A stretch of 64,000 bases of DNA from JAIBJN01 sp963775505 (GTDB lineage Bacteria > Actinomycetota > Thermoleophilia > Gaiellales > Gaiellaceae). The position numbers and the translations under genes were made by a program. Location of the stretch: the NCBI GenBank assembly GCA_963775505.1, contig CAVZIL010000007.1:372001-436000 (forward strand), given 5' to 3'. Positions 61,449 to 64,000 of the stretch are shown here, in pieces. Numbering within the stretch: the first letter of the stretch is position 1; each line of letters begins with the position of its first letter. The notes under the pieces are model-generated. The model saw only the letters and a program-made list of their open reading frames with translations. It was not told the origin of the DNA and did no database searches.

Positions 61449-62213
61449 CTACTGCGCCGTGAAGCCCCCGTCGAGGACGAGGGTCGTGCCGGTGCAGAAG
61501 CGCGCCTCGTCGGAGCAGAGGTACATCGCGGCGGCGACCAGCTCTTCCGGGCGGCCCATGCGCTTCACGGGGAAGGCCTGCACGAGGGCGTCCGCGGGCA
61601 CCTTCTGGTCCTCCAGGTAGCGCCAGATCATGCTGCCGGGGATGTCGATGGCGGCGAAGGCGAGGGCATTCACGCTGATGTTGTCCTTGCCCACCTCGAT
61701 CGCGGCCGCCTTCGTCAGGGCGTTGACGCCGCCCTTCGTCGCGGCGTAGAGGCCGTTTGCCGGGGCTGCCGTGATGCTGCTCGTGACCGATGACATGTTG
61801 AGGATCGCGCCGCCGTCACCCTTCCGCATCGCGCGGATCTCGTGCTTCAGGCAGAAGAACAGGCCCTTGAGGTCGGTCGCGATCAGTTCGTCGAACGCGC
61901 TCTCGGTCCCCTCGGCGATCTCGCTCAGCTGCTCGGTACCGGCGTTGTTGATCGCGCAGCTCAGGCTGCCGTGTGCCTCGAGCGTACGGTCGACGAGAGC
62001 CGCGACGTCCTTCTCCCGCGAGACGTCGACCGGCTGGAAGTCCATCTGCCCGCCGGCATCCTTGATCCTCTCGGCCGTCGCCGAGCCGGCCTCGGCGTCG
62101 ACGTCGCAGCCCACGACGGTCGCTCCGGCCTGGGCGAACGCCTCGGCGAGGACGGCGCCGCAGCCGCTTGCCGTCCCCGTTATCAGGACGACCTTGCCGT
62201 CGTAGGCGAACAC
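61449..62213 (-). CDS. Short-chain dehydrogenase/reductase
   Basis: A 254-residue protein: NAD(P) motif VLITGTASGCGAVLAEAF, NNAG in CAINNAGTEQL, catalytic Ser in SSVTSSI and Tyr-Lys in YAATKGGVNALT. C-terminal GTTLVLDGGFTAQ is typical of classical SDRs. TGTASGCG carries Cys where Ile or Leu is usual. The acidic D in GCDVD favours NAD. It follows the HTH gene by 9 bp on the same strand. Confidence 0.92.
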   Translation of the reverse strand: MFAYDGKVVLITGTASGCGAVLAEAFAQAGATVVGCDVDAEAGSATAERIKDAGGQMDFQPVDVSREKDVAALVDRTLEAHGSLSCAINNAGTEQLSEIAEGTESAFDELIATDLKGLFFCLKHEIRAMRKGDGGAILNMSSVTSSITAAPANGLYAATKGGVNALTKAAAIEVGKDNISVNALAFAAIDIPGSMIWRYLEDQKVPADALVQAFPVKRMGRPEELVAAAMYLCSDEARFCTGTTLVLDGGFTAQ

Positions 62214-62222
62214 CGGCGCGCC

Positions 62223-63116
62223 TCAGCGCACGCGCGCGTACGCGCCCGTGGGCTTCGCGTACGGGAGGAGCTCCGGGTCGTAGTACACGAGCTCCATCTC
62301 CTCCAGGGCGTCCTTCCTCACCCTCGCGTGCGCCGCCCCGACGACGTGGAAGTCGTCGTGCTCGAGCTCGCCGAAACGCACCTCCCAGATCGCGACCATT
62401 TCGCCGCGCGCGTTCTTGCCTCGCGTGAAGGTGCCGTCGCGGTTGGCCAGCACGAAGCGGAACGTCAGGAAGATGCCCTCGGTCGACGCGTCGCTCGCCG
62501 GTCGATCCGTCTCCAGGGCCGCGGCCACCTCGAGCTCCGGGAGGCCCTGGCGCAGGGGAAGGAGGCTCGGAGCGTGCTCCGAGCCTTGCTGGACGTAGTG
62601 GCCGTTCGAGGCGCGGGCGAGGCTCGCGGTGAGCAGGTTGGCCACGAGCGTCGAGAGCTGCGACAGCTCGACCAGGCGTGCAAGGGGCGGAGAGCCCGAC
62701 TCGCGCATCTGCTCGTCGATGAGGTCGAGCCTGCGATAGGCGAGGTCGATCGCCCGTACGATCATGTCCGGCGTCAGCTCGGTGACGTCGGTGAGGTGGG
62801 AGCCTTCGCCGAGACGCTCCTGGTTCGCCTGCCTTCCCCGCGGCGCGGAGGGAAGGTCGATGTCCGCGACGACGCCGTTCCCGATGTCCTGCTCCGCGCG
62901 CTCCACGAGCTCGGAGAGGCTGAGGCCCAGCGCCTCCGCCAGGTTGGCGGCGACGGCCAGCGTCGGCTGCCGTGAACGTCGCTCGAGCAGGCCGATGTAC
63001 GTGCGATGCACGCCCGCACGGTCGGCGAGCTCGTCCATGGACAAGCCCTCCTGCCGACGTGCGTCAGCAACTTGCTGGGCGACGATGTCGCTTAGCTCGA
63101 TCCCCCGCTCGGGCAT
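62223..63116 (-). CDS. XRE-type HTH regulator fused to a large C-terminal domain (possibly ApaLI-like nuclease)
   Basis: A 297-residue protein. Residues 1-75 form a Cro/C1 HTH (QEGLSMDELADRAGVHRTYIGLLERRSRQPTLAVAANLAEALGLS). A C-terminal domain of about 190 residues follows, with IDLAYRRLDLIDEQMRESGSPPLARLVELSQLSTLVANLL, LTFRFVLANRDGTFTRGKNARGE, VAIWEVRFGELEHDDF and MELVYYDPELLPYAKP. From memory these blocks resemble ApaLI-like restriction endonucleases with an HTH in front, but I am not certain. No DNA methyltransferase lies nearby. A perfect palindrome resembling controller-protein sites is 44 bp upstream. Confidence 0.75.
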   Translation of the reverse strand: MPERGIELSDIVAQQVADARRQEGLSMDELADRAGVHRTYIGLLERRSRQPTLAVAANLAEALGLSLSELVERAEQDIGNGVVADIDLPSAPRGRQANQERLGEGSHLTDVTELTPDMIVRAIDLAYRRLDLIDEQMRESGSPPLARLVELSQLSTLVANLLTASLARASNGHYVQQGSEHAPSLLPLRQGLPELEVAAALETDRPASDASTEGIFLTFRFVLANRDGTFTRGKNARGEMVAIWEVRFGELEHDDFHVVGAAHARVRKDALEEMELVYYDPELLPYAKPTGAYARVR

Positions 63117-63159
63117 AACGGCCTCTCCAAGGTTGCCAAGGCAGGCCTCGGATTTCTAC

Positions 63160-63173
63160 GAGACTATAGTCTC
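63160..63173. promoter_or_regulatory. Perfect 14-bp palindrome upstream of the HTH gene
   Basis: GAGACTATAGTCTC. It lies 44 bp before the HTH-gene ATG and 14 bp past the end of the upstream gene. The GACT-AT-AGTC core is like the C-boxes bound by restriction-modification controller proteins, which are XRE-type. Autoregulation is the natural inference. Confidence 0.6.
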
Positions 63174-63186
63174 TCCCTCCTCCGAC

Positions 63187-63543
63187 TCAGTAATTCCGAG
63201 CCGGCGCGGGTTTCGGCGGGGTTCGATACGGGCTCCGCCAGCCCTGGCCCGGGTCGAAGCCCCAGACCCTGACCAGGTCACGCGCGGTGCTGCGTGCCTG
63301 CGCGTGGCTGTAGGTCCACACGGTCTCGCGGTCGCCGCCCGCCACCCTGACGATCTCGAGCCCGCTCACGATGCCCTCGCGTCCCGGATCGCGGCGCTCG
63401 AGGTAGGCGAAGGCGAAGTCAACGGCTCCACCGAGGTCGGCGGACTCGAAGCGAAGGCCCAGGTCGAGTGCCGGCTCTCCGGCCAGCACCTCGTGGACCT
63501 CGTAGCGCTCGAACTCTGCCGCATGGCTTGCGGTCACGGCCAT
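63187..63543 (-). CDS. Unknown 118-residue protein
   Basis: A soluble protein with GLRFESADLGGAVDFAFAYLERRDPGREG and a basic tail (WRSPYRTPPKPAPARNY). GGAAAGGAGT precedes the ATG at 63543, a strong ribosome site. No family recognised. It is co-directional with the HTH gene, separated by 70 bp containing the palindrome. Confidence 0.65.
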   Translation of the reverse strand: MAVTASHAAEFERYEVHEVLAGEPALDLGLRFESADLGGAVDFAFAYLERRDPGREGIVSGLEIVRVAGGDRETVWTYSHAQARSTARDLVRVWGFDPGQGWRSPYRTPPKPAPARNY

Positions 63544-63691
63544 GCTGCGACTCCTTTCCGGTTTGAACGGTAGGAGTCGTCCGCGATCCGTACAATCCCC
63601 CGAACGGGGAACGGGCGCGCCCGCCGCGTCTTTGCCTCAGCGAGGACGCCAGTACCTCGTATGCGGGTTGAGACCGTTTTCCGCTCGACCG

Positions 63692-64000
63692 ATGAGACAT
63701 TCGATGAGAGGGCTCTACGACCTGTGCCGGTCCCCGCGGGGGAAGCTGGTCCTGAACCTGGGGATCGGCCTCTTCGCCGTCACGATCTCGGTGCTCGCGG
63801 CGCGGCATTTCGCCGGCATAGGCTGGCCCTTCAGCGGCGCAAACGGCGGGCTGGTGGCGGCCTCGGGCCTCCTCTTCCTCCTCGCCTACGCGTTCAAGGC
63901 GTACGGCTGGCATCGTCTCTTCGCCCCGCACGAACGTCCGCAGCCGCTGACGCTCGGCGCCGCGTGCGGCGCGGCGAGCGTCACCGGCGCCGCCCTGCCG
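63692..64000 (+). CDS. Start of an LPG-synthase/flippase-like (UPF0104-type) membrane protein, cut by window edge
   Basis: ATG 63692 (or 63704) opens a frame running off the right edge with 103 codons visible. Helices are LVLNLGIGLFAVTISVLA and GGLVAASGLLFLLAYAFKAY, then GWHRLF and a further start of a helix. AYAFKAYGWHRLF followed by a small-residue helix ending SVTGAALP resembles the lysylphosphatidylglycerol-synthase transmembrane family. The rest is needed to confirm. Confidence 0.6.
   Translation, partial: MRHSMRGLYDLCRSPRGKLVLNLGIGLFAVTISVLAARHFAGIGWPFSGANGGLVAASGLLFLLAYAFKAYGWHRLFAPHERPQPLTLGAACGAASVTGAALP

Overview
The window is about 70% GC and gene-dense, with short GTG/ATG-started genes that overlap by 4 nt. 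An F420-type Ddn nitroreductase, GTTCACC-type PHO boxes, a CsoR-type copper operator and MMPL transporters all point to an actinobacterium. I infer a Thermoleophilia-like (Gaiellales/Solirubrobacterales) lineage, but no rRNA is present to confirm it. There is no prophage, no CRISPR array and no intact transposase. Most of the window is chromosomal housekeeping DNA.

Layout. 0-1.1 kb: divergent ccdA (partial) and a TlpA/ResA-like lipoprotein whose first active-site cysteine is replaced by an in-frame TGA followed by a SECIS-like hairpin, a candidate selenoprotein. 1.7-8 kb: the histidine operon yerC-hisG-hisD-hisCB(fused)-hisH-hisF-hisIE, with hisA divergent across a perfect palindrome. 8-14 kb: an ATP-grasp protein, a DUF3830 protein, an MMPL transporter and a copper ATPase. 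14-28 kb: a phosphate/polyphosphate block made of pstSCAB-phoU-phosphoesterase, a PhoR/PhoB-like pair, ppk, ppx, a small PRC-like gene, sixA, Nudix and CYTH-CHAD. PHO-box repeats precede pstS, the regulator, ppk and the small PRC-like gene. 28-32.7 kb: a three-gene signalling cluster, a VapBC pair and an unknown gene. 32.8-37.1 kb: a 33-residue membrane peptide, an MFS transporter, a second MMPL transporter and a YjbR protein; the last three carry single-base frameshifts. 37-46 kb: thrS-infC-rpmI-rplT, an rRNA methyltransferase, a REPIN-like element that cuts an NTF2-like gene, and pheST. 46-53 kb: two PRC or duplicated-domain proteins and a 2-oxoacid dehydrogenase complex (E1a, E1b, E2, E3). 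52-64 kb: mixed oxidoreductases, GNAT, cupin, DedA, an M20 hydrolase, tRNA-Leu(CAG), an RTX-like secreted protein, amine oxidase, Ddn, SDR, an HTH protein with a large C-terminal domain, and the start of an LPG-synthase/flippase-like membrane protein.

The most novel signals are four. (1) The UxxC thioredoxin candidate. (2) An 83-nt intergenic repeat family, present three times, with a covarying hairpin. (3) A Pho regulon reaching into polyphosphate genes, including an uncharacterised 89-residue protein. (4) Repeated apparent CTG start codons. Coordinates of starts are my best choice from Shine-Dalgarno position, overlap and family alignment. All family names come from recognising motifs by eye, not from database searches.
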